Notes: generated from the letters alone by a model not told the origin. A stretch of DNA of 64,000 bases from Moorena sp. SS36440bin_2 (GCA_011524395.1 WTKN01000201.1:46941-110940); one strand, 5' to 3'. Counted from the stretch's first letter, positions 53,774-63,667 are shown. Translations and numbers: made by a program.

Positions 53774-55570
53774 ATGAGCCGCTTATCTACACAGACAAAA
53801 CCCGCAAAAGCCCTAGTAGGTGGACGCTACCAAATTATCAACCAACTGGGAGCTGGTGGGTTTGGTCGAACGTTCCTGGCACAAGATATACATTTGCCAA
53901 ATCAACCCCGATGTGTGGTTAAACATCTTTTGCCCCAAACCGAACAGACGGCAACGCTGCAAATGGCAAGACGCCTTTTCGATAGAGAAGCTCGATTTCT
54001 CTACCAGCTAGGTAATCATGACCAGATCCCTCGCCTACTAGCACATTTTGAGGAAGATCAGCAGTTTTATCTGGTTCAGGAATTGATTGAAGGACAACCT
54101 TTGAATCGAGAACTTGTCCAGGGTCATCCCTGTTCACAAGAACGAGTTATTGCTTTATTAACGGACATCCTACAGGTATTGGCCTTTGTTCATCAACAAC
54201 AGATTATCCACCGCGATATTAAGCCCTCTAACCTGATCCGCCGCCAAGGGGACGACAAAATCGTGCTGATTGACTTTGGTGCTGTTAAGCAAGTCAGTAG
54301 CCAAAAGATTAATCCTGAAACCGGGGAAACTCATTTAACGGTTTCTATAGGCACCCAGGGCTATATGCCCCATGAGCAATTGGCAGGAAGGCCCCGCTTT
54401 AGCAGTGATATCTATGCTGTCGGGATGGTTGGTATCCAGGCATTAACTGGGGTTGATCCCAAAAATTTGAAGGAAAATCCAACAACTAGTGAAATTGATT
54501 GGCAACACTACGCAAAGCAGGTTAGCCCAAAGTTAGCGCATATTCTTGATATTATGGTGCGCTATGATTTCCGTGACCGCTATCGGACAGCAGCTGAGGC
54601 TCTAGAGGTACTGGCTAGTTTAGCAAGACCGCAACTGTTGTCTGAAGCTGAGGAAGAAATCCCTACTCAGGAAATCAGCAGGGAAAGCGAGTCTGGGATG
54701 GAACTCCCAATTCCCGATATTGGTAAGCTAGCAAACACTACAGTCCCCTCGTCAATGATGACCAGGACTCAAAGTAAAACTACGCCTCAACTTGACCCCC
54801 CCCAACCTTCGAGAGGTTCAGCACCTAACCTGACAATACTATCTATTCCGCAACGATTGATGAAGTTGGGCTTAATTACTGCATCGATAACTATCTTGGG
54901 GGTCAGCTTGCTGCTGTGGAAAACGTTTCTATCCGCCCAAGCAACTGGTGAAAATACTAACTATAAGACTAACTATAAGAATAACTATAAAACTGAGGCT
55001 ACGGTTACAGGGGAGCAACTTTTAGAGGAAGCTGACCACTTGCGGAAATCTCGACAGTACCAGGAAGCTCTCATACTATATGACCAAGCGATCGCTAAAA
55101 AAGCAGATTTTGCGGAAGCCTATTGGGGCAGATGCTACAGTCTCAATAAACTCCAACAGCCGGAGATGGCAATTGTTGCTTGTAATGATGCCTTATATTT
55201 TCAACCTAACTACCCAGAAGCTGTGTGGAGCCTTGGCCAAGCTTTTGACCAACAGCAACGGTCTGTAGAAGCCCTTAGACTCTATAACCAAGCCCTTACC
55301 CTTAAGCCAGATTTAACGGGAGCTTGGCTTTCACAGGGAATAACCCTCCAAAAGTTGGGTCGTTCTGTTGAGGCGATTACGGCTTTGGAAAAAGCGATCG
55401 CACTTCAACGAGATTTGGCAGAGGCTTGGATGACTAAGGGGGAAGCTCAGATAACACTAGGACGCTTTAATCAGGCAATCACTTCTTTAAATAAGGCACT
55501 CCAGATTGAACCTAATCACCGGAATGCCCTGAAGCTACGTCAGCAGGCACGGAAGAAAATAGAACGCTAA
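53774..55570 (+). CDS. Serine/threonine protein kinase with C-terminal TPRs
   Basis: A 598-residue Hanks-type kinase. The Gly loop is LGAGGFGRTFLA (near 27), the catalytic loop HRDIKPSNLI (near 152), DFGAVKQV binds metal, and the activation segment is GTQGYMPHEQL. One membrane helix (about 365-390, LMKLGLITASITILGVSLLLW) separates the cytoplasmic kinase from about four to five TPRs (415-598). The TPR part is probably outside the cytoplasm. This build is common in cyanobacteria. The short NYKTNYKNNYKT linker is a local triplet-like repeat. Confidence 0.93.
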   Translation: MSRLSTQTKPAKALVGGRYQIINQLGAGGFGRTFLAQDIHLPNQPRCVVKHLLPQTEQTATLQMARRLFDREARFLYQLGNHDQIPRLLAHFEEDQQFYLVQELIEGQPLNRELVQGHPCSQERVIALLTDILQVLAFVHQQQIIHRDIKPSNLIRRQGDDKIVLIDFGAVKQVSSQKINPETGETHLTVSIGTQGYMPHEQLAGRPRFSSDIYAVGMVGIQALTGVDPKNLKENPTTSEIDWQHYAKQVSPKLAHILDIMVRYDFRDRYRTAAEALEVLASLARPQLLSEAEEEIPTQEISRESESGMELPIPDIGKLANTTVPSSMMTRTQSKTTPQLDPPQPSRGSAPNLTILSIPQRLMKLGLITASITILGVSLLLWKTFLSAQATGENTNYKTNYKNNYKTEATVTGEQLLEEADHLRKSRQYQEALILYDQAIAKKADFAEAYWGRCYSLNKLQQPEMAIVACNDALYFQPNYPEAVWSLGQAFDQQQRSVEALRLYNQALTLKPDLTGAWLSQGITLQKLGRSVEAITALEKAIALQRDLAEAWMTKGEAQITLGRFNQAITSLNKALQIEPNHRNALKLRQQARKKIER

Positions 55571-55914
55571 ATTCAGTAGTTCCAAAACTCGACTTTCGGA
55601 CCATCTGCATCTGTACTCCTACTTTTTTGCTTACATTATCGATATTTTCTCTTATGTTTCAACAGGTCTAAGGTCGGATTTGTTAAGAATTAACCATTAA
55701 CAATAACAATTACTAAAAATTACACAATAATTAATAATTAATAATTAACCTTAACAATTAATCCGTAACGATTAAAATGACCAATCACAGCGGTATTTGT
55801 TAAGTAATGTAACGAACTTTTGTTAAGGTGTATTGCAACTTGACCCCAAATATTAGGGAAGCTTCAGATCACAGGAAAGTCCATGATAGTATGCATTCCG
55901 TAGCTTAAAAAACC
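55571..55914. other. 344-bp chlP upstream region
   Basis: Contains AT-rich heptamer-type repeats (ATTAATAATTAATAATTAA, around 55725-55750) and a possible light-response element (55798-55813). No gene. Confidence 0.5.
55798..55813 (-). promoter_or_regulatory. HLR1-like site upstream of chlP
   Basis: Read on the minus strand: GTTACATTACTTAACA, two TTACA-like half-sites ten bases apart, the second with one inserted base. HLR1 (two TTACA-type repeats) is the binding site of RpaB in cyanobacteria. It lies about 100 bp before the chlP start. The imperfect second half makes this weak. Confidence 0.25.
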
Positions 55915-57150
55915 ATGGGAGAAAACATGCCAGCACTAAGGGTTGCAGTAGTTGGTTCGGGACCAGCAGGCTCTTCTGCTGCCGAGACGTTAGCTAAAGC
56001 AGGAATCGAAACCTATTTGTTTGAGCGTAAGCTGGACAATGCTAAGCCCTGTGGTGGTGCGATTCCACTATGTATGGTGAGTGAGTTTGACCTGCCACCA
56101 GAAATTATTGACCGGCAAGTGAGAAACATGAAGATGATCTCACCGTCTGATGTTGAAGTTGATATCCATATAGAAAAGGAAAACGAATATATTGGGATGT
56201 GCCGTCGCGAGGTGCTTGATGGGTTCATGCGCAATCGTGCGGCTGAGTTGGGGGCTAACTTAATTAATGGCACCGTTTATAAACTCGATATTCCCACCAG
56301 TAACTCTCAACCCTATACCATCCATTATTCTGACCATTCTGATGGCAGTGTCAAGGGAACCCACAAAACCTTGAAAGTAGATGTGGTGATTGGAGCTGAT
56401 GGGGCAAATTCCCGGGTTGCCAAAGCAATTGATGCTGGGGATTACAATTATGCGATCGCATTCCAAGAGCGCATCAGTCTGCCAGATAACATGATGAATT
56501 ACTACCAAGACCTGGCAGAAATGTATGTGGGTAATGATGTCTCTCCTGATTTCTACGCCTGGGTATTTCCTAAATACGACCACGTTGCTGTTGGCACCGG
56601 CACTATGAGGGTCAACCAAGCCATGATCAAAAAGCTACAAGCAGGGATTCGTGCCCGTGCAGCTAAGAAACTTGTGGGTGGAAAAATTATCAAAGTGGAA
56701 GCCCATCCTATTCCTGAGCATCCCAGACCTAGACGTGTAGTTGGTCGGGTAGCTTTGGTAGGTGATGCTGCTGGAACAGTCACTAAATCCTCTGGGGAAG
56801 GGATTTACTTTGCGGCTAAATCAGCTCGGATGTGTGCTGAAACCATTGTGGAAACCTCTAACGGTGGTAGCCGTATCCCCACAGAGAATGACCTCAAGCT
56901 TTACCTGAAGCGCTGGGATAAGAAATACGGCATGACTTACAAAGTCCTAGATATTCTACAACGAGTTTTCTATAACTCCGATGCTAGCCGAGAAGCCTTT
57001 GTAGAGATGTGTGCTGACAAGGATGTGCAGCGGCTGACTTTCGATAGCTATCTCTATAAAACCGTTGTACCTGCTAATCCTCTTGTCCAAATGAAGATTA
57101 CAGCCAAGACTATTGGTAGCTTGTTGCGGGGCAATGCTTTGGCTCCCTAG
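55915..57150 (+). CDS. chlP: Geranylgeranyl diphosphate/chlorophyll reductase
   Basis: A 411-residue FAD enzyme that reduces geranylgeranyl groups to phytyl for chlorophyll and tocopherol. The Rossmann FAD site is VAVVGSGPAGSSAAETLAKAG (near 6-26), with FERKLDNAKPCGGAIPLCMV as the family signature and VGDAAGTVTKSSGEGIYFAAKS as the second FAD site (near 281). The start may be the second Met (MPALRVAVVG, 55924). This is one of the clearest photosynthesis markers here. Confidence 0.95.
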   Translation: MGENMPALRVAVVGSGPAGSSAAETLAKAGIETYLFERKLDNAKPCGGAIPLCMVSEFDLPPEIIDRQVRNMKMISPSDVEVDIHIEKENEYIGMCRREVLDGFMRNRAAELGANLINGTVYKLDIPTSNSQPYTIHYSDHSDGSVKGTHKTLKVDVVIGADGANSRVAKAIDAGDYNYAIAFQERISLPDNMMNYYQDLAEMYVGNDVSPDFYAWVFPKYDHVAVGTGTMRVNQAMIKKLQAGIRARAAKKLVGGKIIKVEAHPIPEHPRPRRVVGRVALVGDAAGTVTKSSGEGIYFAAKSARMCAETIVETSNGGSRIPTENDLKLYLKRWDKKYGMTYKVLDILQRVFYNSDASREAFVEMCADKDVQRLTFDSYLYKTVVPANPLVQMKITAKTIGSLLRGNALAP

Positions 57151-57205
57151 AACTTGATCTATTTCTGGTCAGAAGTAGCCAACTGAGTAACGGTGAGAAA
57201 GCTTA

Positions 57206-57226
57206 CCCCCGGCTTAAGGGCGGGGG
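57206..57226. repeat. C5/G5 hairpin after chlP
   Basis: CCCCCG-GCTTAAGGG-CGGGGG, followed by CTTTCCC. It resembles the hairpins at 20338, 30602 and 44661. It lies 55 bp after the chlP stop and could serve as its terminator. Confidence 0.5.
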
Positions 57227-57286
57227 CTTTCCCATCTTGGGTTAAGTAAGTCGATTTGTAGTAGCTCTGACATCACCAAGTTTATC

Positions 57287-58027
57287 CTAGGCAGTCGCCG
57301 AAGTCACTTCTAGGGTCTTTTCTGTATTGGGTAACTCTAAGCAATAACCTGCTCCATAAACGGTTTTGATGTACTTAGGATGGCGGGGATCAGGTTCTAG
57401 CTTGGTTCTCAGGTGACGAATATGAACTCGAATTGTTTCGATATCATCGTCAGGGTCATACCCCCAAACTTCTTTAAGGATTTCGCTGGGAGAAACAGTT
57501 TGACCATGGCGCTGCAGTAAACAGTGCAGTAGTTCAAACTCGAGATGGGTCAGTTTCACAGTTTTATCAAACCAAATCGCCTCAAACCTTTCTGGAACCA
57601 GGGTCAAAGGACCATAGTTCAGGATTTCCGTATGCTTAGCAGCTTGGGGAATTCGGTCTGTGCGCCGTAGTAATGCTCGCACTCGCGCCAGCATTTCTTC
57701 GAGTTCAAAGGGTTTGGTGAGATAATCATCGGCACCAGCATTAAAGCCTTCTACCTTGTCTTGGGTTTGACCTAGGGCAGTCAACATCAATACTGGAATA
57801 TCGGAAGTGCGTTCATCCCGACGTAACCGTTGGCAGACGGTGAAGCCATCTACCTTAGGTAGCATCAAGTCTAGCATAATCAGGTCTGGCTGCAGTTGCA
57901 GAGCTAGAGCCTGACCCTTGATGCCATCCATTGCTTGACTAACATCGTAGCCAGCCATCTCCAAATTGATGGTGACTAATTCTGAAATTGCGGGGTCGTC
58001 ATCGATGACCAGTATGCGGGGCATCAC
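57287..58027 (-). CDS. rpaA: OmpR-family response regulator, RpaA type
   Basis: A 246-residue two-component regulator. The receiver has [12 protein letters not shown], phospho-acceptor Asp53 in MLDLMLP and Lys in LTKPFELEE (near 105). The winged-helix DNA-binding domain ends with [35 protein letters not shown]. The overall sequence fits RpaA, the output regulator of the circadian clock and phycobilisome association, rather than RpaB. The first or second Met can start it. Confidence 0.85.
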   Translation of the reverse strand: MMPRILVIDDDPAISELVTINLEMAGYDVSQAMDGIKGQALALQLQPDLIMLDLMLPKVDGFTVCQRLRRDERTSDIPVLMLTALGQTQDKVEGFNAGADDYLTKPFELEEMLARVRALLRRTDRIPQAAKHTEILNYGPLTLVPERFEAIWFDKTVKLTHLEFELLHCLLQRHGQTVSPSEILKEVWGYDPDDDIETIRVHIRHLRTKLEPDPRHPKYIKTVYGAGYCLELPNTEKTLEVTSATA

Positions 58028-58353
58028 TAAGGAGTTGTTGCTAAGGTTTATTTGTTAACGTTCGATAAGAACAATTTTAGATTAGTAACAATACTTATAC
58101 GATTATAAAGGCAGACTTTAGGTTTGTTGTAAACAAAAGCTAAGAAATTTTAAGATTTCCTAATTTTCCGCAAAATTACCTGGATCTGAGTGCTAGAGTC
58201 GTTAGCCCTGAGTAGACAGGATAAATTCATGGTGCAAGCACTGTTGAAACCAGAGTATACTCTGCTCCTGAGGAGGGTTTACCGTTTAGGCCTCAGAACT
58301 GAATCCGCTCGGCAACTAGCAGGGTAGTACTCAAGGTACCACCCTAGGTAAAC
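58028..58353. other. 326-bp gap between rpaA and the desaturase
   Basis: Contains the rpaA promoter region and a possible 32-codon ORF on the plus strand (58229-58327). No other structure was identified with confidence. Confidence 0.5.
58229..58327 (+). CDS. Possible 32-residue micro-ORF
   Basis: ATG to TAG encodes MVQALLKPEYTLLLRRVYRL and twelve more residues: Leu/Arg-rich and likely amphipathic helix. It is too short for the track. An AGGAT stretch lies about seven bases before the ATG, a weak ribosome site. It may be a real small protein or chance; conservation would decide. Confidence 0.3.
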   Translation: MVQALLKPEYTLLLRRVYRLGLRTESARQLAG

Positions 58354-59175
58354 TTACGTCTGTTCAGGACTAATCAGTTTCACGTTTTTGGCTAAACCCA
58401 GCTGTTGTAGGAACTGAATCGTCATCCAAGTCAGGTCAATTTCCCACCATTTAATGCCATGCCTTGCAGAATACTGATAAGCATGGTGATTGTTGTGCCA
58501 GCCTTCACCATAGGTGACTAGGGCTACCCACCAACAGTTTTTTGAGCTATCTTTAGACTCATAGGTGCGATAACCAAATTTGTGAGTAGCACTGTTGACA
58601 AACCAGGTACAGTGAAACACAAGCACTAGGCGCACAAAAATCCCCCACACCACAAATGGCCAGCCACCGAGGGCATACAGCAACAGTCCTAGAACCACTT
58701 GAATAAGCACAAAATACTTATCTAAAAACTGATAAACCCGATCTTCAGAAATATCTTTAGTGAATTTAGGAATGTCCTGATCAGCAGGGATTTTATGCAA
58801 CATCCAAGCCATGTGACTCCACCAAAAGCCTTGATGGGAGTCATGAGGATCGGGTTTGGTGTCAGAGTGCAAATGATGGATGCGATGTAGTCCTACCCAA
58901 TCGATCACTCCTCCTTGACAGGAAATGGTACCACACAAAACTAGGAAGTATTCTAACCACTTGGGTGTCTGAAAACTGCGGTGAGTCACTAAGCGATGCC
59001 ATCCCAGAGTTACCCCCAAGCCCCCTGTCACCCAGTGGAAAAAGATCATTACGCCCACTGCTGTCCAATTAAAGTTGCTCGGAAGTAACGCAAACAGCGC
59101 TGCTAGGTGAATAAAGGCCATATAGGTAATAACGACCCAATCTAAACGAAGATTATCTGAAGTAGCAATTGTCAT
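58354..59175 (-). CDS. desC: Acyl-lipid delta-9-type fatty acid desaturase
   Basis: A 273-residue integral membrane di-iron enzyme that introduces the first double bond in membrane fatty acids. The three His boxes are HRLVTH (60-65), HRIHH (97-101) and HNNHH (near 232). About four hydrophobic segments are visible. DesC-type enzymes have this length and spacing. It is divergent from the PLP enzyme gene, with 70 bp between them. In cyanobacteria its expression often responds to cold. Confidence 0.9.
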   Translation of the reverse strand: MTIATSDNLRLDWVVITYMAFIHLAALFALLPSNFNWTAVGVMIFFHWVTGGLGVTLGWHRLVTHRSFQTPKWLEYFLVLCGTISCQGGVIDWVGLHRIHHLHSDTKPDPHDSHQGFWWSHMAWMLHKIPADQDIPKFTKDISEDRVYQFLDKYFVLIQVVLGLLLYALGGWPFVVWGIFVRLVLVFHCTWFVNSATHKFGYRTYESKDSSKNCWWVALVTYGEGWHNNHHAYQYSARHGIKWWEIDLTWMTIQFLQQLGLAKNVKLISPEQT

Positions 59176-59251
59176 GCAGTAAGTCTAATAGGATACAAAT
59201 TGTAATAACCCGCTCTCTTTGATCTAAAATTTCGAGGCGCGAATTTTGGGA

Positions 59252-60487
59252 ATGAACAGCTATCAAAGGCTGCAAGCAGCAGAAAAAGCACTATTTCCGA
59301 TCTTTTATGGTATTGACACCGCCGTCAAGCAAAATCTTAAAAAGGTACTGAATTATTTCCGATCACATCGTGTAGGAGTGCATCACTTTGCTAGTGTTTC
59401 GGGCTATGGCCATGATGATTTAGGACGCAAAACTCTCGACATGGTATTTGCTGATGTCATGGGAGCTGAATCGGCAGCGGTTCGGGTACAATTTGTTTCC
59501 GGAACCCATGCGATCGCATCTTGCCTGTTTGGGGTATTGCGTCCTGGTGATGAAATGCTAGCGATTGCCGGTGCCCCTTACGATACCTTGGAAGAGGTGA
59601 TTGGTTTACGAGGTCATGGTCAAGGTTCCCTACTAGAATTTGGGATTCGTTACCGCCAGTTGTCCCTAACTAGTGACGGAAGTTTAGATTGGTCCGCCTT
59701 GGCAACAGCGGTCGCAGAGAATACCCGCCTAGTTTTGATTCAGCGTTCCTGTGGGTATTCTTGGCGAAAGAGTCTTTCGATATCAGAAATTAAAAAAATT
59801 GTCAAGCTTGTCAAACAACAAAATCCTGATACTATCTGTTTTGTCGATAACTGTTACGGGGAATTTGTAGAAGAGCAAGAACCGACAGCAGTAGGAGCAG
59901 ATTTGATGGCGGGTTCTTTGATTAAAAATCCTGGGGGAACGATTGCTACTGCTGGAGGCTATGTGGCAGGAAAAGCTGACTTAGTTGAAGCGGCGACCTG
60001 TCGTCTGACTGCTCCAGGGATTGGTAGTTCAGGTGGGGCAACTTTCGATCAGAATCGATTACTGTTTCAAGGATTATTCCTAGCTCCCCAAATGGTTGGT
60101 GAAGCCCTCAAAGGAAGTCATTTAATCGCTCATACTCTTTCAGAACTGGGTTATCCGGTCAATCCCCCACCGATGCTACCCCGTCGGGATGTGATTCAAG
60201 CCGTTGAGTTGGGTTCAGCGGAAAAATTAATTGCTTTCTGTCGAGGGATACAACAGCATTCTCCCGTAGGTTCTTACCTCGACCCTGTCCCAGCTGCAAT
60301 GCCTGGTTATGAGAGTCAGTTAGTGATGGCTGGGGGGACTTTTATTGATGGCAGTACCTCAGAATTTTCTGCCGATGGTCCGCTCAAGGAGCCTTATATT
60401 GTGTTTTGTCAAGGAGGAACCCATTGGACTCATATTGCGATCGCATTAGAAGCTGCCATTGAAGCAATTGGAACAGCTGATAGCTGA
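59252..60487 (+). CDS. PLP-dependent enzyme, aluminium-resistance/methionine gamma-lyase family
   Basis: A protein of about 411 residues of the fold-type I PLP family annotated as aluminium resistance or methionine gamma-lyase-like. SGTHAIASCLFGVLRPGDEM binds the cofactor phosphate, and SLIKNPGGTIATAGGY carries the likely Schiff-base Lys. The track starts at a TTG; the ATG two codons later (59252) is preferred because the family starts near NSYQRLQAAE. The reaction is unproven. Confidence 0.88.
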   Translation: MNSYQRLQAAEKALFPIFYGIDTAVKQNLKKVLNYFRSHRVGVHHFASVSGYGHDDLGRKTLDMVFADVMGAESAAVRVQFVSGTHAIASCLFGVLRPGDEMLAIAGAPYDTLEEVIGLRGHGQGSLLEFGIRYRQLSLTSDGSLDWSALATAVAENTRLVLIQRSCGYSWRKSLSISEIKKIVKLVKQQNPDTICFVDNCYGEFVEEQEPTAVGADLMAGSLIKNPGGTIATAGGYVAGKADLVEAATCRLTAPGIGSSGGATFDQNRLLFQGLFLAPQMVGEALKGSHLIAHTLSELGYPVNPPPMLPRRDVIQAVELGSAEKLIAFCRGIQQHSPVGSYLDPVPAAMPGYESQLVMAGGTFIDGSTSEFSADGPLKEPYIVFCQGGTHWTHIAIALEAAIEAIGTADS

Positions 60488-60534
60488 ATGATTGCTTGTC
60501 GCTTGTATTGTCAATAATTTAAATTACTATAGCG

Positions 60535-61800
60535 CTATTGTTCTAAATCTTTGATCACTTTCTCCCAATACCACTTTTCTGGCATTCCTGGGAATTTTCC
60601 TTTAGCCAAGTCAAGTAGGCGTGTTGCGATATCCGATTGTCCTCCTACGAGTCTGAGTAATCTTTGTTGCAACTCCCTACTAGGTTTGGTATTTGATGGT
60701 GCTTGTGATTCTCGATTGCTCGACCCCTCGGTCAGTTGTAATGGCTGTAGCTGTTTGAGTTTATCGAGCAGTTTCCGATAATTAGTCCAGTCTTGTTGAT
60801 CGAAATACAGGTTTGCCGCTTGTTGATAATCTTCAAATGCTCCCCGTAGATCATCAAACTTTTCACGAGCCGTTGCCCGATAACGATATGATTGAGCATC
60901 ATTGGGTTTAAGAGTAATAACTCGCGAATAATCTTCGATGGCTTGCCGATAGTCTCCCATCTGGATATAGGCATTACCCCGATGAATCAAGACATCCCGA
61001 TTTTCCGGATTGCTTTGTAGTAACTTGGTCAAGTCATCAATAGCTCCCCGGTAATCCCCTAGTTCAATGCGTACTAACCCTCGATGGTAAGACACCTGAG
61101 TATCTTGGGGATTTAGTTCCATAGCTTGACCAAGGTCTTGAATGGCTCTGCTGTAATTACGAAGTTTGCAGTGAACAATACCTCGATAGCAATAGGCTTG
61201 AGCATTTTTGGGGTCAACCTCAAGGAGCCAGTTGAAATCCTCTAAGGCTTCTCGGTATTTGCCTGTGTTAACTTTATTGATTGCTTGATTGCAAAAATCC
61301 TTAGTCTGGGCTCGACCTAAAGCTAATAGTTGCTGTTGTTGAATTTGATTGATACTCTCAAGACAACGACGACAATTTAATTTATCTTTTTGCTCTAGGT
61401 AGAGCTGAGCTGCTTGTTTAAATGATGCGATCGCAGCCTGATTATCTCCTAACTTACGGTAAGCACTACCCTGAAGCTTACAAGCTGCAGGCTGGTTAGG
61501 ATTAATTTTAAGTATTTGATTGGCATCTTCTATTGCTCCAGGGGCATCTCCGAGTGCCAATCGAGCCAAACCCCGCCCGAAATAAACTTCAATACTTTCA
61601 GAATTGATTTGTAAAGCCTGAGTATAATCCGCGATCGCACCTTGTTGATCCCCTAAGTCAAAGCGAGCCATAGCTCGTTTATAGTAGGCTTCGGCAAAGT
61701 TAGGATTAATCTCTAAGGCTTTGTCAAATTCCTCAATTGCTTCGTTCAAGTCTCCTTGACGAATTTTATCTAGCCCTCGGTAGTAAAACTCTTCCTCCAT
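60535..61800 (-). CDS. Tetratricopeptide-repeat protein
   Basis: A 421-residue protein almost wholly made of 34-residue TPRs: one block at residues 4-120 (EEFYYRGLDKIRQGDLNEAI), another at 170-320 (AQAYCYRGIVHCKLRNYSRAI). Between and after are longer YLEQKD/YFDQQD-type repeats. No signal or membrane helix. The C-terminal 60 residues (KPSRELQQRLLRLVGGQSDI) look like a separate helical domain. It is convergent with the PLP enzyme gene, 47 bp apart. Confidence 0.85.
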   Translation of the reverse strand: MEEEFYYRGLDKIRQGDLNEAIEEFDKALEINPNFAEAYYKRAMARFDLGDQQGAIADYTQALQINSESIEVYFGRGLARLALGDAPGAIEDANQILKINPNQPAACKLQGSAYRKLGDNQAAIASFKQAAQLYLEQKDKLNCRRCLESINQIQQQQLLALGRAQTKDFCNQAINKVNTGKYREALEDFNWLLEVDPKNAQAYCYRGIVHCKLRNYSRAIQDLGQAMELNPQDTQVSYHRGLVRIELGDYRGAIDDLTKLLQSNPENRDVLIHRGNAYIQMGDYRQAIEDYSRVITLKPNDAQSYRYRATAREKFDDLRGAFEDYQQAANLYFDQQDWTNYRKLLDKLKQLQPLQLTEGSSNRESQAPSNTKPSRELQQRLLRLVGGQSDIATRLLDLAKGKFPGMPEKWYWEKVIKDLEQ

Positions 61801-61987
61801 TCCAACTCGCTTTGTGAATCAACTACCATTCCTACTTTAGCTAGATTTTAACGTTAGCTTCTAGGGCCTTGAATCTTAAGTCTGACTGGTAAGGGAACCA
61901 TGGGATTAATCCCCAATCAAGTTTTTATTTTTTGAGCCAAGTTTTTGCTCAAAGCTCCTAGCTTAGCCCTCTTGCCTCCGTTGCCTA

Positions 61988-63667
61988 TTATTTGGGATTT
62001 GGAACTGTCCACCAAGCTAAAGCATAAGCTTGGGACGGCTGATTAACCTGTTCCTGATACTGAACCCGAATTTTGTAGCGACCCTGAGCCGGGACTTGGC
62101 AGAAAATATGTTCCACAGCATCTGCTTCACTGATAGAAGCACAGACACTTTTGGTAGTGTCCTCTTCTCCCACTGGCATTAAATAGAGGTCAAGATTATT
62201 CAAACCGCGATCGCTAAAACTCTCCCCAACATCATAAGCATCATTATTATTCTGATCCTCTAACTCCACCAAACGATCCCAAGCCAGAGTTAAGGAGATA
62301 AAACTTCCTTCTGCTAGGGGTTTTGTTAAGACATAGTCCCGATAAGATGATTTTTCCACAGTACGGTAATCCCAACCGACTGGTGGCACTCCAATGCCAC
62401 TGGGACTCCATTGACCGAGTTTAAATTGCTGGTAAGCTCGAAACCCATTGAGATGCCCTGTCCCCATCTGCATATCCAGAGGAATTTTGGGGTCTTGGTA
62501 AGCATCAGATTCTAACCAGTGGTGATTATCCTTTGCCCGAATTGTCCGACTCATGCCTAGTAGCATCCCATCACCAAGATCTTGGATTTTGTCAGCAGAA
62601 TTAAGCAACACTGCCTTCATTACTTCATGGCGTCGGGAATCTGTACCCCAATTCATCCACAAGCGATGCAGCCCGGTATTGGAGGTTTCCGCTCTGAGGG
62701 ACTGCATCAAGAATAGTTTTTGTTGTCTTGAGCGTAGCTTGCGCAAAGCGGAATCACCAAATTCCTGTAGCAATGCTACAACACCAGTGATATGGGGGGC
62801 AGCAAAACTGGTCCCACTGACCTGAGTCACTTTACCTTTAAGGTCATACAAGGATATCTTGTTGCCAGGAGCTACCAAATTAATGGAGCGGCGGGAACCA
62901 ACATTAATTTCTTGCCGAATCATACGACGACCAATGCCAACTGGTAAAGCACTCAAGTTAGCAAAGTCTACTTTATTAAAAACTCCCTGACGCTTGGCTG
63001 TGTATGCTGCATTGATACCATTAAAATTATCTGTGGGGATCGGAATGCCCCCTTTGCCTTGGTTGCCAGCAATCACATACAAGACATCATGCACCCTAGC
63101 TGACCAATCGATACATAGAGTTAACAGGGCATTGCCATCCAGCACCGCTTCCTCCCTCGGGTCCCGCTGTAGGGATTCACCAAAACTAAAATTAATGGCC
63201 CGCACATCTGAGCCATTTTGGTGAGCAATATGCTGAGCCGCCAGGCACTCTTCTGGTTGTCCACTCCTAGACAGGGAGCCAACTGCTGAAGCGTAGAGTT
63301 TTGCCCCAGGTGCTACTCCCGGCAACCCTTTGTCTCGACTAACCATCACAGCTGCTACCATAGCCGCATGTTCATCCACATGGGTATTCGGTTGTGCTGG
63401 GGTGTTACGATAATATACTCCCGCAGGAATTACTGTCCGATTCTTGACAGCGGCCTTATCCTTACCAAATAATCCAGGTCTACCAATTTCCACTTGCCCA
63501 ATGGCAATTTTGCGACCGCTTAAATTATAGGGAGGTTGGTGTAACCGATAGACATTAATACCAGCTTCTGAGATTGATGTATCTAATCCCAAGGCTGGGG
63601 CGATTACCCCTGAGATGCTTAAACCACCCAATAGCCATACCAGTGTTTTTTGGATCGGAATTTTCAT
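61988..63667 (-). CDS. Subtilisin-like (S8) secreted protease with altered catalytic Asp
   Basis: A 559-residue protein with an N-terminal signal (LVWLLGGLSISGVIAPALG). His100 in NTHVDEHAAMVAA, Asn202 in YVIAGNQGKGG and Ser287 in SGTSFAAPHITGVVALL match subtilisin active-site positions. Where subtilases have the catalytic DTG, this has QVEIG with Glu60. The C-terminal 100 residues form a beta-rich domain (DLYLMPVGEED) like a P/pre-peptidase-type domain. It may be a protease with a Glu-His-Ser triad or a non-catalytic relative. Confidence 0.85.
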   Translation of the reverse strand: MKIPIQKTLVWLLGGLSISGVIAPALGLDTSISEAGINVYRLHQPPYNLSGRKIAIGQVEIGRPGLFGKDKAAVKNRTVIPAGVYYRNTPAQPNTHVDEHAAMVAAVMVSRDKGLPGVAPGAKLYASAVGSLSRSGQPEECLAAQHIAHQNGSDVRAINFSFGESLQRDPREEAVLDGNALLTLCIDWSARVHDVLYVIAGNQGKGGIPIPTDNFNGINAAYTAKRQGVFNKVDFANLSALPVGIGRRMIRQEINVGSRRSINLVAPGNKISLYDLKGKVTQVSGTSFAAPHITGVVALLQEFGDSALRKLRSRQQKLFLMQSLRAETSNTGLHRLWMNWGTDSRRHEVMKAVLLNSADKIQDLGDGMLLGMSRTIRAKDNHHWLESDAYQDPKIPLDMQMGTGHLNGFRAYQQFKLGQWSPSGIGVPPVGWDYRTVEKSSYRDYVLTKPLAEGSFISLTLAWDRLVELEDQNNNDAYDVGESFSDRGLNNLDLYLMPVGEEDTTKSVCASISEADAVEHIFCQVPAQGRYKIRVQYQEQVNQPSQAYALAWWTVPNPK

